From: a virus
IMG/VR virus record: IMGVR_UViG_3300044712_001454
Location: 1-34,143 of that record
Reading direction: 5' to 3' (one strand)
DNA: 34,143 bases
Shown here one piece after another: positions 12,601-21,344 of this stretch. A model generated the notes under the pieces. It saw only the letters and a program-made list of their open reading frames with translations, made no database searches and was not told the DNA's origin. Numbering within the stretch: the stretch's first letter is position 1; each line of letters begins with the position of its first letter. The translations under genes were made by a program, and so were the position numbers.

Positions 12601-14264
12601 CTGCCCCGATCAAACAGTGGAAGCGCCGAGAGTACGAGAAGCACGCCATGGTGGCCGCCCGCCAGACGCGCATCATGTACTTATTCTGGACCCGGCGCGG
12701 CCGCAAGAGCACGACGCTTGGCTCGATGGCCTTCGACGCGATGTCCTCCGCTCCTGGGCAATCGGTCATCGCCGCATCGGCCTCGCTCCTCGTCGGCTCC
12801 GAGCTGGTGAGCATGACGCTCTCGGCCACCGAGCAGGCCATCAAGATCCAGCAGGAGGCCGCCGCGCTCAAGATGGCGCTGGAGAACTCCGCCCAGGGGA
12901 GCGACGTGAACCTGGTGGCCGCCAACTCCGAGACCGGCAAATCCTACCGCTCCCTCACCGACGACGACTACGCCGACCTCTACAAGTCGAAGCGCCTGGA
13001 GTTCCGCCTCTACTTCGACAAGACCCGATATTCGAGACTGCTCGTCATCGCCCCGAATCCGGCAACGGCTCGCGGGTGGGGCGGCTGGGTGTTCCGCGAC
13101 GAGCAGCAATTCACACACCCCGAGCTGGAGCGCGAGCTCCAGCTCGCCACCGATCCCATCATCGACACCGACCCGACCTTCCGCCTCATCTACGCCAGCA
13201 ACCTCTGCGGCGACGATCGCCACCCCGGCTACGAGATGACGCTCCCCAAGGACGTCACCACCTTCACGCCGGACCCCAAGGGCCACTTCTACATCTCGCA
13301 GACCGGCATCCTCGTTCACCGCGTGGATCTCGCCGACGCCTACGCCGCCGGCCACACGCTCTTCGACAAGAAGACCGGCGAGCCCATGCCCCTGGAGAAG
13401 GCCCTGGCCGGCATGAGCCCGAACGCCCGCAAGTGGAACTACATGCTCGTGCACGAGGCGGGCGGCACGGCGGCAGTCGACGCCCTCGCGCTCCACTCCG
13501 CCCAGCAGCGCGGCGTGGGCAAGTGCGCCGCCATCTACTGCGAGACCGACCGCGACTTCCTGCGCGCCTGCACCTGGCTTGCCGAGCACCTGCAGCCGGG
13601 CCAGCAGACGGGCATGGGCTTCGATGTCGCCACCACCAGCGGCGGCAAGAGCAATCCATCCAGCGTCACGATCACACAGCGCGCGGGCCTGGAGTACGTC
13701 AGCCCCCTCAACGTCCTCTGGAAGACGCGAGATCCCAAGCTCGCCCGCGAACGGCTCACCTTCCTTCTGCGCACCTGCAAGGACTCCAAGGCGCCCGTCC
13801 GGCGCCTTGCCATCGATGCCAGCAGCGAGCGCTACTTCGCCGAGGAGACCCGCCAGGAACTGGCGGGCATCGTCCCTGTCGAACTGGTCATCAACGGCAG
13901 CACGGTTGACCCCCTTCCGGCGGGCTATGAGGGTGCGGTCAACTACAAGACGTACCTCGGCGACCTCTACGTGGCGCAGATCAACGACAACCGGTGCATC
14001 CTCCCGCCGGAGCCGTACTTCAAGAAGGATCACCGCAGCGTCGTCAAGGATCGCGGCTCCTACGACTGCGAGGTCGACGCCGATGGCGGCCACGGCGACA
14101 CCTTCGACAGCGGCAAGCTCTCCTTCTACGCCCTGGACTCGAACGCCGCGTGCGCCGTCTCGAAACGTAAATGGGGTGGCGGCGGCGATCTCAACCACCC
14201 GGAAGTCCACGCCCCGTCGCGAGGCCGGACCGTTCCGCAGCGTGCCAGGAGGATGTGCGCATGA
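12597..14264 (+). CDS. Large terminase subunit, Mu gp28-like
   Basis: A 555-residue packaging ATPase/nuclease. Walker A-like RRGRKSTT lies at 33-40 and Walker B-like VFRDE at 165-169. The C-terminal nuclease has candidate metal ligands D343 (GFDVATT), D407 (LAIDASS) and D501 (GHGDTFDS). The N-terminal W-T-R-R-G-R-K-S form is typical of Mu-type large terminases and differs from the classical GxxxxGK(S/T). GTG start overlapping the small terminase stop. It would cut and pump phage DNA, with host flanks, into the prohead through the portal encoded next. Confidence 0.9.
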   Translation: MTAPIKQWKRREYEKHAMVAARQTRIMYLFWTRRGRKSTTLGSMAFDAMSSAPGQSVIAASASLLVGSELVSMTLSATEQAIKIQQEAAALKMALENSAQGSDVNLVAANSETGKSYRSLTDDDYADLYKSKRLEFRLYFDKTRYSRLLVIAPNPATARGWGGWVFRDEQQFTHPELERELQLATDPIIDTDPTFRLIYASNLCGDDRHPGYEMTLPKDVTTFTPDPKGHFYISQTGILVHRVDLADAYAAGHTLFDKKTGEPMPLEKALAGMSPNARKWNYMLVHEAGGTAAVDALALHSAQQRGVGKCAAIYCETDRDFLRACTWLAEHLQPGQQTGMGFDVATTSGGKSNPSSVTITQRAGLEYVSPLNVLWKTRDPKLARERLTFLLRTCKDSKAPVRRLAIDASSERYFAEETRQELAGIVPVELVINGSTVDPLPAGYEGAVNYKTYLGDLYVAQINDNRCILPPEPYFKKDHRSVVKDRGSYDCEVDADGGHGDTFDSGKLSFYALDSNAACAVSKRKWGGGGDLNHPEVHAPSRGRTVPQRARRMCA

Positions 14265-15847
14265 GCCGGCCTCGCAAGACAAAGCCAACGGCCTCGGGTG
14301 TCAGCCGCGTTGCCGACGCGATTCGCTTCGCGCCGAATCCCCTGCCGCAGCTCACCCCTGAGAACCTTGCCGCCTACCTCGACAGCTTCTCGCGCGGCTA
14401 CCTGCGCGACACGGCCATCCTGTGGCACCATATCCAGTGGCGCGACGATCGTGTTGGCGCCGACTGCAACAAGCGCCACAAGGCGGTTCCGCGTTACGGC
14501 TACAGGCTCGTCGCCGCACCAGGACGCAAGGCGGACGATCCGGCCGTGCGGCGGCACATGGAGGCGATCGGGTTCGCCCTGGACAACCTCAGCGCGTCGG
14601 ACGCTCTCGATCCCTCTTCGACGGGTGGCATCACCACGCTCACGCGGCAAATGATGCGCGCCATCGGGTTCCAGTGGCAGGTCCACGAGATCGTCTGGCA
14701 GCCCAGGCCCGATGGGCTCACGCTCCAGACGATCGCCATGCCGCTGTGGTGGTTCGAGCGCACCACAGGGAGTCTGCGCTATCTGCCGCAGGACCTCATG
14801 ATCGAAGGCGTCCCGCTGGAAGAGGACGGCTGGCTCATCACGAAGGGCGACGGCCTCATGGCGCCCACGTCGCTGCTCTACCTCCTCAAGCGCATGGCCC
14901 TCACGGATTGGGCTCTCTACAACGGCCGCGTGGGTCCCGGCATCCATGGCACCACGAAGGCCGCTCCGGACAGCGACGAGTGGCGCACGCTCGAAGATGC
15001 CGTCGACAATTTCAGCTTCGACCTCAAGATGGTCACGCAAGACGGCGTCAGCATCAACCCGATCGAGATGGCGCTCAAGGGCACGCTCCCCTGGCCGCAG
15101 ATGTACGAGGCCATGGTCAAGGCCATCACCGTACTCTGGCGCGGCGGCAACCTCATGAGCGACTCCGGCGGCGGCCCGAACCAGAGTGGGGTCACTGTTC
15201 AGAGCACCGAGGCCATCATCCTGGAACAGGACGATGCCACGATGATCTCCGAGGCGCTGAACGAGTACATCATCACGCCGCTCATCCGCTACCGTTTCGG
15301 AGAGGAGCCGCTGGCGTGGGTCGAGTGGAAGACGGGCATCAAGGCCGACGTCAAGGCCGAGATGGAGAAGGACCGTTTCCTCGCCGAGCGCGGCTGGCAG
15401 TTCACGCTCGAAGACCTCGCCCAGCGTTACGAGCGCACGCCGCCCCAACCTGGGCAAAGGGTTCTCACGCCGCCGGCAGCCGCCGTGCCTTCAGTCATGC
15501 CGGCCGCGAACGCTCTCATCACGAGCCAGCACCTCGCTTCCGCAGGTCAGGCCGCGCGCGTGGAGGCTGTCCGCAGCGATCTCGTCGAGGAGGCCATCAC
15601 CGAGACCCTGAAGGGGCGTGCGCAGATGTTCGAGAAGTGGCTCTCGAACTTGGAAGCGTCGTTGCCTGAACGAGCCACGCAGTCGGAGTACATCGCCCTT
15701 GTGGAAGCCGCCATCAAGGAGATGCCTGCCGAACTGCTCACCCAGGAGAACATCGACCGCCTCGCCCAGATCGGCGAAGGCCTCCTCGGCGCCTGCGTCG
15801 TCAACGCGCTGGAACAGAACGCCGGCAAGCTCCAGGAGGCAACGTGA
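14261..15847 (+). CDS. DUF935 portal protein, Mu gp29-like
   Basis: A 528-residue portal expected to form the dodecameric ring at the head vertex. Family features: NPLPQLTPENLAAYLDSFSRG near the N terminus, the RDTAILWHHIQWRDDRVGAD segment (about 48-67), the GFQWQVHEIVW strand (about 136-146) and the WRGGNLMSD/STEAIILEQDD region (about 294-328). AGGAGG lies 8 bases before the ATG, which overlaps the terminase stop. Typical length for DUF935 portals. Confidence 0.92.
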   Translation: MSRPRKTKPTASGVSRVADAIRFAPNPLPQLTPENLAAYLDSFSRGYLRDTAILWHHIQWRDDRVGADCNKRHKAVPRYGYRLVAAPGRKADDPAVRRHMEAIGFALDNLSASDALDPSSTGGITTLTRQMMRAIGFQWQVHEIVWQPRPDGLTLQTIAMPLWWFERTTGSLRYLPQDLMIEGVPLEEDGWLITKGDGLMAPTSLLYLLKRMALTDWALYNGRVGPGIHGTTKAAPDSDEWRTLEDAVDNFSFDLKMVTQDGVSINPIEMALKGTLPWPQMYEAMVKAITVLWRGGNLMSDSGGGPNQSGVTVQSTEAIILEQDDATMISEALNEYIITPLIRYRFGEEPLAWVEWKTGIKADVKAEMEKDRFLAERGWQFTLEDLAQRYERTPPQPGQRVLTPPAAAVPSVMPAANALITSQHLASAGQAARVEAVRSDLVEEAITETLKGRAQMFEKWLSNLEASLPERATQSEYIALVEAAIKEMPAELLTQENIDRLAQIGEGLLGACVVNALEQNAGKLQEAT

Positions 15848-16365
15848 GAACCTTCCTGCTCTTCACTAGGGGAGAAGGACTGCTCTCGCGCGCGATCGCG
15901 CGCATCACCGACGGCCATTGGTCGCACGTCGCCCTGGGCTTCGTCCGCGATGACAACTCCCGCTGCTACTTCGAGTCCCTGATCAGCGAGGGCTTCATCG
16001 GGCCGAAGGACTACATGGATGTGATCGACTGGGCCGACGAGGACGAGCGCCGCGACTTCACCACCATCTACCTCCCGCTTGGGCCGGCATCGTCGGCCAG
16101 GGTCTACCAGCGCGCCGAAGTCTGCGACGAGCGGATCGGCTACAGCGTCCTCCAGCTCGTAGCCATCTGGGCACTCATCCGCTTCGGGATACCCGTCCCC
16201 AGGAGCCCGCGCCGGTGGATCTGCTCCGAGGCGGTTGCGACTCTGCTGTACCCGGAGCTCGACCTGCGCGGGTGTGGCCGCGACACATTCGACTCTGTCG
16301 ATCCCAACTCCATCTACCGCCGCACCGTCCAGATCCTCACCTCCTGCCGGGAAGGAGTCCTGTGA
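15844..16365 (+). CDS. Permuted NlpC/P60 (YiiX-like) papain-fold enzyme
   Basis: A 173-residue protein with the circularly permuted papain-like arrangement. An early His (H25 or H28 in GHWSHVALGF) is followed, about 100 residues later, by the Cys in RWICSEAV (C127). Members of this superfamily (YiiX/DUF830, LRAT-like) act on peptidoglycan, lipids or amide bonds. The GTG overlaps the portal stop. Mu places F and G here, so this gene and the two after it are an insertion or replacement. It may be part of the lysis system, as no other endolysin is obvious, or be carried in the virion. Confidence 0.78.
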   Translation: MRTFLLFTRGEGLLSRAIARITDGHWSHVALGFVRDDNSRCYFESLISEGFIGPKDYMDVIDWADEDERRDFTTIYLPLGPASSARVYQRAEVCDERIGYSVLQLVAIWALIRFGIPVPRSPRRWICSEAVATLLYPELDLRGCGRDTFDSVDPNSIYRRTVQILTSCREGVL

Positions 16366-16718
16366 TGTACGAGACGGCCATCAACTGTCTGGTCGAGCGC
16401 GTCCACCTGCGTGAGATCCAGGAGAAGGAGCACGTCCAGGAGGGACACCACTTCGACGCCCAGGAGTGCCGCCGCCAGATCCAGGACCTCCAGGCCGCGA
16501 TCCAGGCCTTGCAGACTCCCCCGTCTGCTTCCGAAACCCAGAACCCGGAACCCGAAACCGCCGCCGGCCCGTCCGGCGGCCCAGGATGCCCCACAACGGG
16601 CCGGCCGGAAACGCGCCCGAATGCCCGACCGGATACTCCCCAATCGATTTGCAAGGGCTTACCGGCCCGTTGCAAGGGCAAATCTCGCAAGCACCACAAT
16701 GGAGGCCAGGAATCATGA
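16365..16718 (+). CDS. Coiled-coil protein with Pro-rich basic tail
   Basis: About 117 residues. The first 50 form a charged helix (CLVERVHLREIQEKEHVQEG and a QIQDLQAAIQALQ heptad-like stretch). The rest is a disordered tail rich in Pro, Gly and Arg, ending in a Lys/His-rich segment. Overlaps both neighbours by a few bases. No family recognised; it could be a chaperone or partner of the flanking peptidase-fold proteins. Confidence 0.6.
   Translation: MYETAINCLVERVHLREIQEKEHVQEGHHFDAQECRRQIQDLQAAIQALQTPPSASETQNPEPETAAGPSGGPGCPTTGRPETRPNARPDTPQSICKGLPARCKGKSRKHHNGGQES
16646..16684. repeat. Nested direct and inverted repeat
   Basis: TTGCAAGGG occurs at 16649-16657 and 16670-16678; GATTTGC at 16646-16652 is inverted as GCAAATC at 16678-16684. 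The element lies within the variable C-terminal tail of the coiled-coil gene, so it may be a small insertion that extended the reading frame, or simple slippage. Confidence 0.4.
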
Positions 16719-17491
16719 CCAGACGCTACGGCTGGGTGCCCGATCTGCCCGATCACCGCGACCTCTACTACCGGTACGTCCCGAAGGGATTTCAACCCCT
16801 GCAACTGCCCCCCAAGGTGGATCTCCGGGCGCAGTGTCCGCCCGTCTATGACCAGGGCGATCTCGGGAGCTGCACCGCCAACGCCATCGGCGCGGCGCAT
16901 CAGTTCGAGCAGATCCGCCAGAAGCAGACGCGCGGATCGTTCGTGCCCTCCCGGCTCTTCATCTACTACAACGAGCGTGTTGTCCTGGGCACGGTCGACG
17001 AGGACTCCGGCGCCATGCTCCGCGACGGCATCAAGAGCGTCGTGCGTCAGGGCGTGTGCCCGGAGCCGGAGTGGCCCTATGTCATCTCCCGGTTCACCAG
17101 CAAGCCCTCGATCAAGGCATACCGCCACGCGCTCGACCACCAGGTGCTCAAGTACCAGCGGCTTCGCCAGACCGTCGGCGACTTCGAAACCTGCATCGCG
17201 GCTGGGCATCCCTTCGTCTTCGGGTTCAGCGTCTACGAGAGCTTCGAGACGCCGTCGGTCGCAAAGGCCGCCGTCGTTCCGATGCCGGGGCCAGGTGAGC
17301 GCCTCCTGGGCGGCCACGCCGTGCTCGCCGTGGGCTACGACCGCCCGGCCCGTCAGATCATCGTCCGGAACTCCTGGGGCGAGGCCTGGGGCGAGAAGGG
17401 CCACTGCTACATGCCCTACGACTACCTTGCCAACTCCGATCTCGCCGCCGATTTCTGGACCATCACGTTGGTCGAGGAGGATGCGGCATGA
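16715..17491 (+). CDS. Papain-like (C1A) cysteine peptidase
   Basis: A 258-residue papain-family enzyme without a signal peptide or long propeptide. The catalytic set is complete: oxyanion-helper Q47 in YDQGDLGSC, nucleophile C53, His201 in GGHAVLAVGYD, and Asn219 in VRNSWGEAWGEKG. The N terminus (RRYGWVPDLPDHRDLYY) is typical of bacterial and viral C1A members that begin just before the mature domain. ATGA overlap with the upstream gene and a close link to the protease/scaffold gene downstream. Peptidoglycan cross-link cleavage at lysis, virion protein maturation and host-protein degradation are all possible. It is rare in Mu-like phages to my knowledge. Confidence 0.88.
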   Translation: MTRRYGWVPDLPDHRDLYYRYVPKGFQPLQLPPKVDLRAQCPPVYDQGDLGSCTANAIGAAHQFEQIRQKQTRGSFVPSRLFIYYNERVVLGTVDEDSGAMLRDGIKSVVRQGVCPEPEWPYVISRFTSKPSIKAYRHALDHQVLKYQRLRQTVGDFETCIAAGHPFVFGFSVYESFETPSVAKAAVVPMPGPGERLLGGHAVLAVGYDRPARQIIVRNSWGEAWGEKGHCYMPYDYLANSDLAADFWTITLVEEDAA

Positions 17492-18702
17492 GCATCTCGA
17501 AACCTAAACGCCGAAAGGAAGACAGCATGAAGCGCATCGTACTCATCGCCGCCTGCAACTCCGCCGCCAGCGTCCCCGATTTCACGGCCGTTGCCGCCTC
17601 CGTGGCGGCGAACTCCCGCGTCGTCGAGGGGAAGATGACCATCCCCTACGGGCTCTGGCCCGTCACGATCCGCAACGCCGATGGCAAGGAGGAGCAGGTC
17701 GTGCAGCGCCTCGACAAGGCCGTTGCCGGCCGCCTCGTCGCCGCGTTCAACTCGGTGCGCGGTCGCTTGAGCCGCCTTGTATCCGGCTCGCCCATCTATC
17801 TGGGGCATCCCGACTATGCCGAGAACCCATCCACGAAGGCGTGGCGTCGGCTCGGGAAGTGCCTGGCCATGGAGGCTGGAGATGAAGCCCTCACGGTCAC
17901 CGGCGAGTTCACTGCGGACGGCAAGGCCATCGTCGCCGCGAACGAGGCGCTTGCGCCCTCACCGCACTGGGGCCTGGCCAGGACCGGCGAGAAGAAGGAC
18001 AACCTCGACGTCTGCGATCCGGTGGCGTTCTATTCCATGGGCCTCACGGTTCGGCCGAACATTTCCGGCGCGGCCATCAATGAGGACGCCATGCCGGCGA
18101 TGGATGCCGCCGCGATGGCGGCGATGATGGACGTCTCGGTGGCCTCGCAGGAGCTCGCCAAGTGCTGCGCAGAGATCGTTCAGCTCCGCGACGAACTCGC
18201 CGCCGCCGTCACCGCGCGCGACTCAGCCAACCAGCAGCTCACCGCGCTGGCGAAGATGGTCGCAGACAAGGAAGCCCAGTGCCAGAGCGAGAAGGCGTGG
18301 AACGCGAACCTCCGCGCGGAAGTGGATGCCCTGCGCGCGGCGCTGCAGCAGGAGAAGGCGAACGCGATCGCCGCCGGTGTGAACTCGATTCTCGACGGCG
18401 CGGTCGCTGTCGGCCGTATCGTGGCCGCTGACCGCGATCACTGGCGCGACAAGATCACCAAGACGCCCGCCGCCGCCAACGAGCTCTTCACGCCGGATCT
18501 CAAGACCAGCTCCACTGTGCCCACCGACCGGGCCGCAGCCGCGAACGATGCCCTGGGCTCCCGGCCCGCGTCCGATCGGTTCGTCGAGCTGGTGCATCAG
18601 CACATGGCGGCCACGAAGCTCCCCTGGGAGCAGGCCTGGAACGAGTGCAAGTCGAAGCACAACGAACTCTTCAAGCTCATGCCCAACGGGGGCCGGGCGT
18701 AA
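17488..18702 (+). CDS. Mu gpI-like prohead protease/scaffold protein
   Basis: A 404-residue protein matching the Mu I-protein plan: an N-terminal protease domain (to about residue 210, with PIYLGHPDY near 109-117 and VAFYSMGLTVRP near 185), then a long coiled-coil scaffold (about 225-305) and a C-terminal tail. In Mu the same gene makes the protease and, from an internal start, the scaffold Z; internal Met residues near 195-215 (MPAMDAAAMAAMM) would allow this. The ATG at 17488 follows GAGGAGG and overlaps the upstream stop; a second candidate start is 17527. Confidence 0.82.
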   Translation: MSISKPKRRKEDSMKRIVLIAACNSAASVPDFTAVAASVAANSRVVEGKMTIPYGLWPVTIRNADGKEEQVVQRLDKAVAGRLVAAFNSVRGRLSRLVSGSPIYLGHPDYAENPSTKAWRRLGKCLAMEAGDEALTVTGEFTADGKAIVAANEALAPSPHWGLARTGEKKDNLDVCDPVAFYSMGLTVRPNISGAAINEDAMPAMDAAAMAAMMDVSVASQELAKCCAEIVQLRDELAAAVTARDSANQQLTALAKMVADKEAQCQSEKAWNANLRAEVDALRAALQQEKANAIAAGVNSILDGAVAVGRIVAADRDHWRDKITKTPAAANELFTPDLKTSSTVPTDRAAAANDALGSRPASDRFVELVHQHMAATKLPWEQAWNECKSKHNELFKLMPNGGRA

Positions 18703-18731
18703 CGATTTCGGGCGGATGCCCGCAACCCGCA

Positions 18732-18769
18732 GAGGCCGGGGATCAGGCCTCGACACCGCCTGAAGGCGG
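18732..18769. terminator. Two small hairpins before the decoration gene
   Basis: GAGGCC (18732-18737) pairs with GGCCTC (18746-18751), and CCGCC (18756-18760) with GGCGG (18765-18769) around TGAA. No T-run. They occupy the 82-bp gap between protease and decoration genes and may act as a processing or attenuation site that lets capsid genes be expressed at a different level. Confidence 0.35.
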
Positions 18770-18784
18770 AGAAAGGAAGCAGCA

Positions 18785-19255
18785 ATGCACAAGCTGCGCG
18801 CACTGCGTGCCCGTCTGGCGATCGTCCTCGCCTCCGGGCGGAAGCACCTCGTGGCCGCGATCAACGCGGTCACCAACGTCGGAACCCACCAGGGAGGCCG
18901 CTTCACGGCGACCGCCTCGGGAACCGTGACCGAGAAGAAGCTGGTGAAGCTCTCGGCCGCCGGCACCGTCGCCGCGAACGACGGCGTACCGATCGGCGTG
19001 GCGATGGCCACGGAGGGCGATGGGTTCGAAGTCGGGGTCCAGGCCCTGGGCGGTGCCGATCGCACCGTCGTTGTCGTCGCGTCGGCCGCCGTGGCGGTCA
19101 ACGCCATCCTGATCGCGGATGGCGAGAAGGTGAAAACCCTGCCCGTGGCGGGTGGGACGTACTACATCGTCGGGACGGCCATCACCGCCGCCTCCGCCGA
19201 TAACGACGAGCTGGAGATGGCTCCGTGCTCGCCGGTCAAGATCGTCGTGACCTGA
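18785..19255 (+). CDS. DUF2190-like capsid decoration protein
   Basis: A 156-residue protein. After a basic N terminus its body is the all-beta DUF2190 pattern: RFTATASGTVTEKKLVKLS, then GVPIGVAMATEGDGFEVGV and a final G.YYIVGTAITAAS region. DUF2190 proteins are head cement or decoration proteins located just before the major capsid gene, as here. GGAAGCAGCA precedes the ATG. It is expected on the capsid surface. Confidence 0.8.
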   Translation: MHKLRALRARLAIVLASGRKHLVAAINAVTNVGTHQGGRFTATASGTVTEKKLVKLSAAGTVAANDGVPIGVAMATEGDGFEVGVQALGGADRTVVVVASAAVAVNAILIADGEKVKTLPVAGGTYYIVGTAITAASADNDELEMAPCSPVKIVVT

Positions 19256-19325
19256 TCGAACACACGAAAGGGACGTTCGGAAGGGATCGCAGCAGCAACA
19301 CCAACCCCCAAGAGGGAACATCACT

Positions 19326-20330
19326 ATGCAGATCGACAGCAGATTCATCGCCGCCGCGAACGCGGCCGGCCATCAGGTTCTCGAACTCGCCCCGATCCTG
19401 TACGGGGCAGCCCCCAGCAAGGGCATCATCTGCGCCGCGAACGAGCAGTCGTTCAACAACTCGTTCATGAGCCAGCCGCTCACGGCGTTCATCACCGGCA
19501 TGACGGATGCGGACAAGATCCAGGAAGCCCTGGACTTCATCGCCGCCCCCGTCCCGGCCGGCCGCCGGTTCGAGTTCCGCAAGTTCGGCAACGTGCAGCA
19601 GTTCCTGAGCGAGACCGACGATGCTCGGGCGGCGGGCACGAACTTCAAGATCGTCGATTTCAAGGGCGAGCTTGAGACGGGCCGCACCATCAACAAGGGG
19701 CTCGCCTTCATCGGCGACCTCGACGTGGTCGGCGAGATCCCGAACTGGGAACAGCTCTATGCGGGCTGGCTCCGCGTGCGGATCATGCGGAACGACCTGC
19801 GCCGCGCGGTGACGGCCCTGCTCGCGCTCCACGCGGGCTCGGGCGTCAAGTGGGTCACGGCCCCGGTGACCGATCCGGAGACGGACCTCCTGGACCTCGT
19901 CGAGGCCCTGGGGACGACGACCGGGCTCAACGCCAACGCGCTGGCGATCGGTGCGACGGCCTGGAGCTACCGCGTGCAGAATCTGCGCTCGACCGACAAG
20001 GCCGGCGGGTTCGCGAGCTCGATGTGGACGCCGCAGCAGCTGGGCGAGTGGCTCGGGCTCGACCAGGGCCTGCGGAAGTACAGCGAGCGGTACGGGACCG
20101 GCAGCGGCGACAAGACGCGCATGCTCGGCGCCTACGCCGTCGCGTTCCACCGCACGTCGAGCCCTGTCATGGAGGATCCCTCCTCCCTGAAGCGGTTCAT
20201 CACCACGGCCGGAGCCGGCCAGTTCCAGGTCTACCGGCGCGAGCTCAGCGCGAAGCTGGTCGAGATCAGCGTCGCGCACTACTCCAACATCGTCAGCACG
20301 GGCAGCGCCCGCCGGCTCAACATCACCTAG
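19326..20330 (+). CDS. Major capsid protein
   Basis: A 334-residue protein in the position and size range of Mu-like major capsid proteins with the HK97 fold. It has an N-terminal helix, a beta-rich middle (RRFEFRKFGNVQQFLSE), a long helix (WLRVRIMRNDLRRAVTALLAL, about 144-165) and a C-terminal P-domain-like region with VEISVAHYSNIVST. Separated from its neighbours by 70 bp upstream and a strong terminator downstream, as expected of a highly expressed capsid gene. The spacer ends in AGAGGGAACATCACT before the ATG. No obvious propeptide. Confidence 0.85.
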   Translation: MQIDSRFIAAANAAGHQVLELAPILYGAAPSKGIICAANEQSFNNSFMSQPLTAFITGMTDADKIQEALDFIAAPVPAGRRFEFRKFGNVQQFLSETDDARAAGTNFKIVDFKGELETGRTINKGLAFIGDLDVVGEIPNWEQLYAGWLRVRIMRNDLRRAVTALLALHAGSGVKWVTAPVTDPETDLLDLVEALGTTTGLNANALAIGATAWSYRVQNLRSTDKAGGFASSMWTPQQLGEWLGLDQGLRKYSERYGTGSGDKTRMLGAYAVAFHRTSSPVMEDPSSLKRFITTAGAGQFQVYRRELSAKLVEISVAHYSNIVSTGSARRLNIT

Positions 20331-20341
20331 TCAGTCCACCG

Positions 20342-20378
20342 GGCGGGGGGCCGGGAAAGCCCCCCGCCTCGTTCTCTG
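20342..20378 (+). terminator. Terminator after the capsid gene
   Basis: A perfect 10-bp stem (GGCGGGGGGC at 20342-20351, GCCCCCCGCC at 20359-20368) with a 7-base loop is followed by TCGTTCTCTG. It lies 11 bases after the capsid stop. It is the best intrinsic-terminator candidate of the late operon. Confidence 0.75.
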
Positions 20379-20426
20379 TCTGTCATCGCAACTCGATTCA
20401 AGGACTCACGAAGAAGGAGAAACGGT

Positions 20427-20819
20427 ATGTTCCGAAAACTCATCAGCGCCACGCTCGCCGTTGTGATCGTGGCCAGTGTCAACATCGCCCCGAAAGCCAA
20501 GGCCGACGAGTACCAGAGGGTGATTCTCTCCGGCACCACGTCCGCCGCGTACACCAACAGCGCCTCGTTCTACAACGCGAAGATCCTCGCGGTCCGCGCG
20601 CAGAACCTGGCGGGTGCCGCCTGCACCAACGCCATCGTCTTCAGCCAGGTCGACTCGACCGGCGTGCTGACGAACACGCTCACCACCATCACGACGGCGA
20701 CCTCCGGGGCGACGGACCTGTCGACGAACGGGTACGTGCAGCTCAAGGGAGATGTGTTCCGGATCTCCGCCACGAGCAACTTCCTGGCCGAGATCGTCTT
20801 CGACAACCGCAGCCGCTAG
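20427..20819 (+). CDS. Secreted protein between capsid and connector genes
   Basis: A 130-residue protein with a classical Sec signal peptide: basic MFRK, hydrophobic LAVVIVASV, then AKA at 24-26 as signal peptidase site. The mature part is about 104 residues, Thr/Ser/Asn-rich and beta-like (VILSGTTSAAYTNSASFYNA), ending in LAEIVFDNRSR. It resembles a small adhesin or decoration domain. It has its own spacer and strong AAGAAGGAGA site, and terminator-like hairpins lie on both sides, so it is a separate transcription unit inside the structural region. A phage moron with a cell-envelope role, or an exported capsid-decoration protein, are the alternatives. Confidence 0.75.
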   Translation: MFRKLISATLAVVIVASVNIAPKAKADEYQRVILSGTTSAAYTNSASFYNAKILAVRAQNLAGAACTNAIVFSQVDSTGVLTNTLTTITTATSGATDLSTNGYVQLKGDVFRISATSNFLAEIVFDNRSR

Positions 20820-20828
20820 TCAGGGGAA

Positions 20829-20867
20829 AGGGCTGGCCGGCTGCAAACCTCCCAGCCGGCTGGCCCT
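20829..20867 (+). terminator. Long stem-loop after the secreted-protein gene
   Basis: A 15-bp stem with two G-U pairs in RNA (20829-20843 with 20853-20867) and a 9-base loop, 10 bases after the stop codon. Little T-run follows. It isolates the secreted-protein gene from the connector genes. Confidence 0.6.
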
Positions 20868-20885
20868 CGTCCCGAGGACTCAACC

Positions 20886-21341
20886 ATGAGCGCATGGATC
20901 GTCATAGGCGTTGCGGATCTCAACCGCTACCAGGTTGCCGCCCTTGTTGAAGCAGCCTCCACGGCCGCCCTCGCGGATGGCCAGGCAAACCCGTTTGACG
21001 AGACCATGCACGACCGCTGTAACTACATCCGCAACCGGATCTCGAAGCGCATACAGATCTCGCTCACGCCCTACGCCGTCCCTCCCGAACTCGTTAGCTG
21101 CGCCGCGCTCCTTACCCTCGAAGCCCTGCAGACCAGAATTCCGGGGCTCAGTCTCTCCGAGGATCACAAGACACAGATCGCGCGCGCCTACAAGGATCTC
21201 GACATCGCCGGAACGGAAGACTTCCCCGTATCGACCCCGGATGACCCGGAAACGCCCGCCGTGCAGAGCGGCGCCGGCAAGATCACCATCGTCCGTAAAC
21301 CCACGCGCGTGATGACCCGTGACTCGATGAACGCCCTCTAA
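20886..21341 (+). CDS. Head-tail connector protein, gp36-like
   Basis: A 151-residue, largely helical protein whose place after the capsid gene and size fit the DUF1320/gp36-type head completion proteins of Mu-like phages. There is a helical N-terminal half (DLNRYQVAALVEAASTAAL and NPFDETMHDRCNYIRNRI), the VPPELVSCAALLTLEAL helix (about 65-81), and an acidic, Pro-rich linker before a basic tail (ITIVRKPTRVMTRD). No strong Shine-Dalgarno motif; GAGGACTCAACC precedes the ATG. Assignment rests mainly on context. Confidence 0.65.
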   Translation: MSAWIVIGVADLNRYQVAALVEAASTAALADGQANPFDETMHDRCNYIRNRISKRIQISLTPYAVPPELVSCAALLTLEALQTRIPGLSLSEDHKTQIARAYKDLDIAGTEDFPVSTPDDPETPAVQSGAGKITIVRKPTRVMTRDSMNAL

Positions 21342-21344
21342 CCC

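Noticed and set aside
12681-14288. 535-codon minus-strand ORF opposite the large terminase
   Set aside because: Low-complexity Val/Ala/Gly-rich translation, against a clear terminase on the plus strand.
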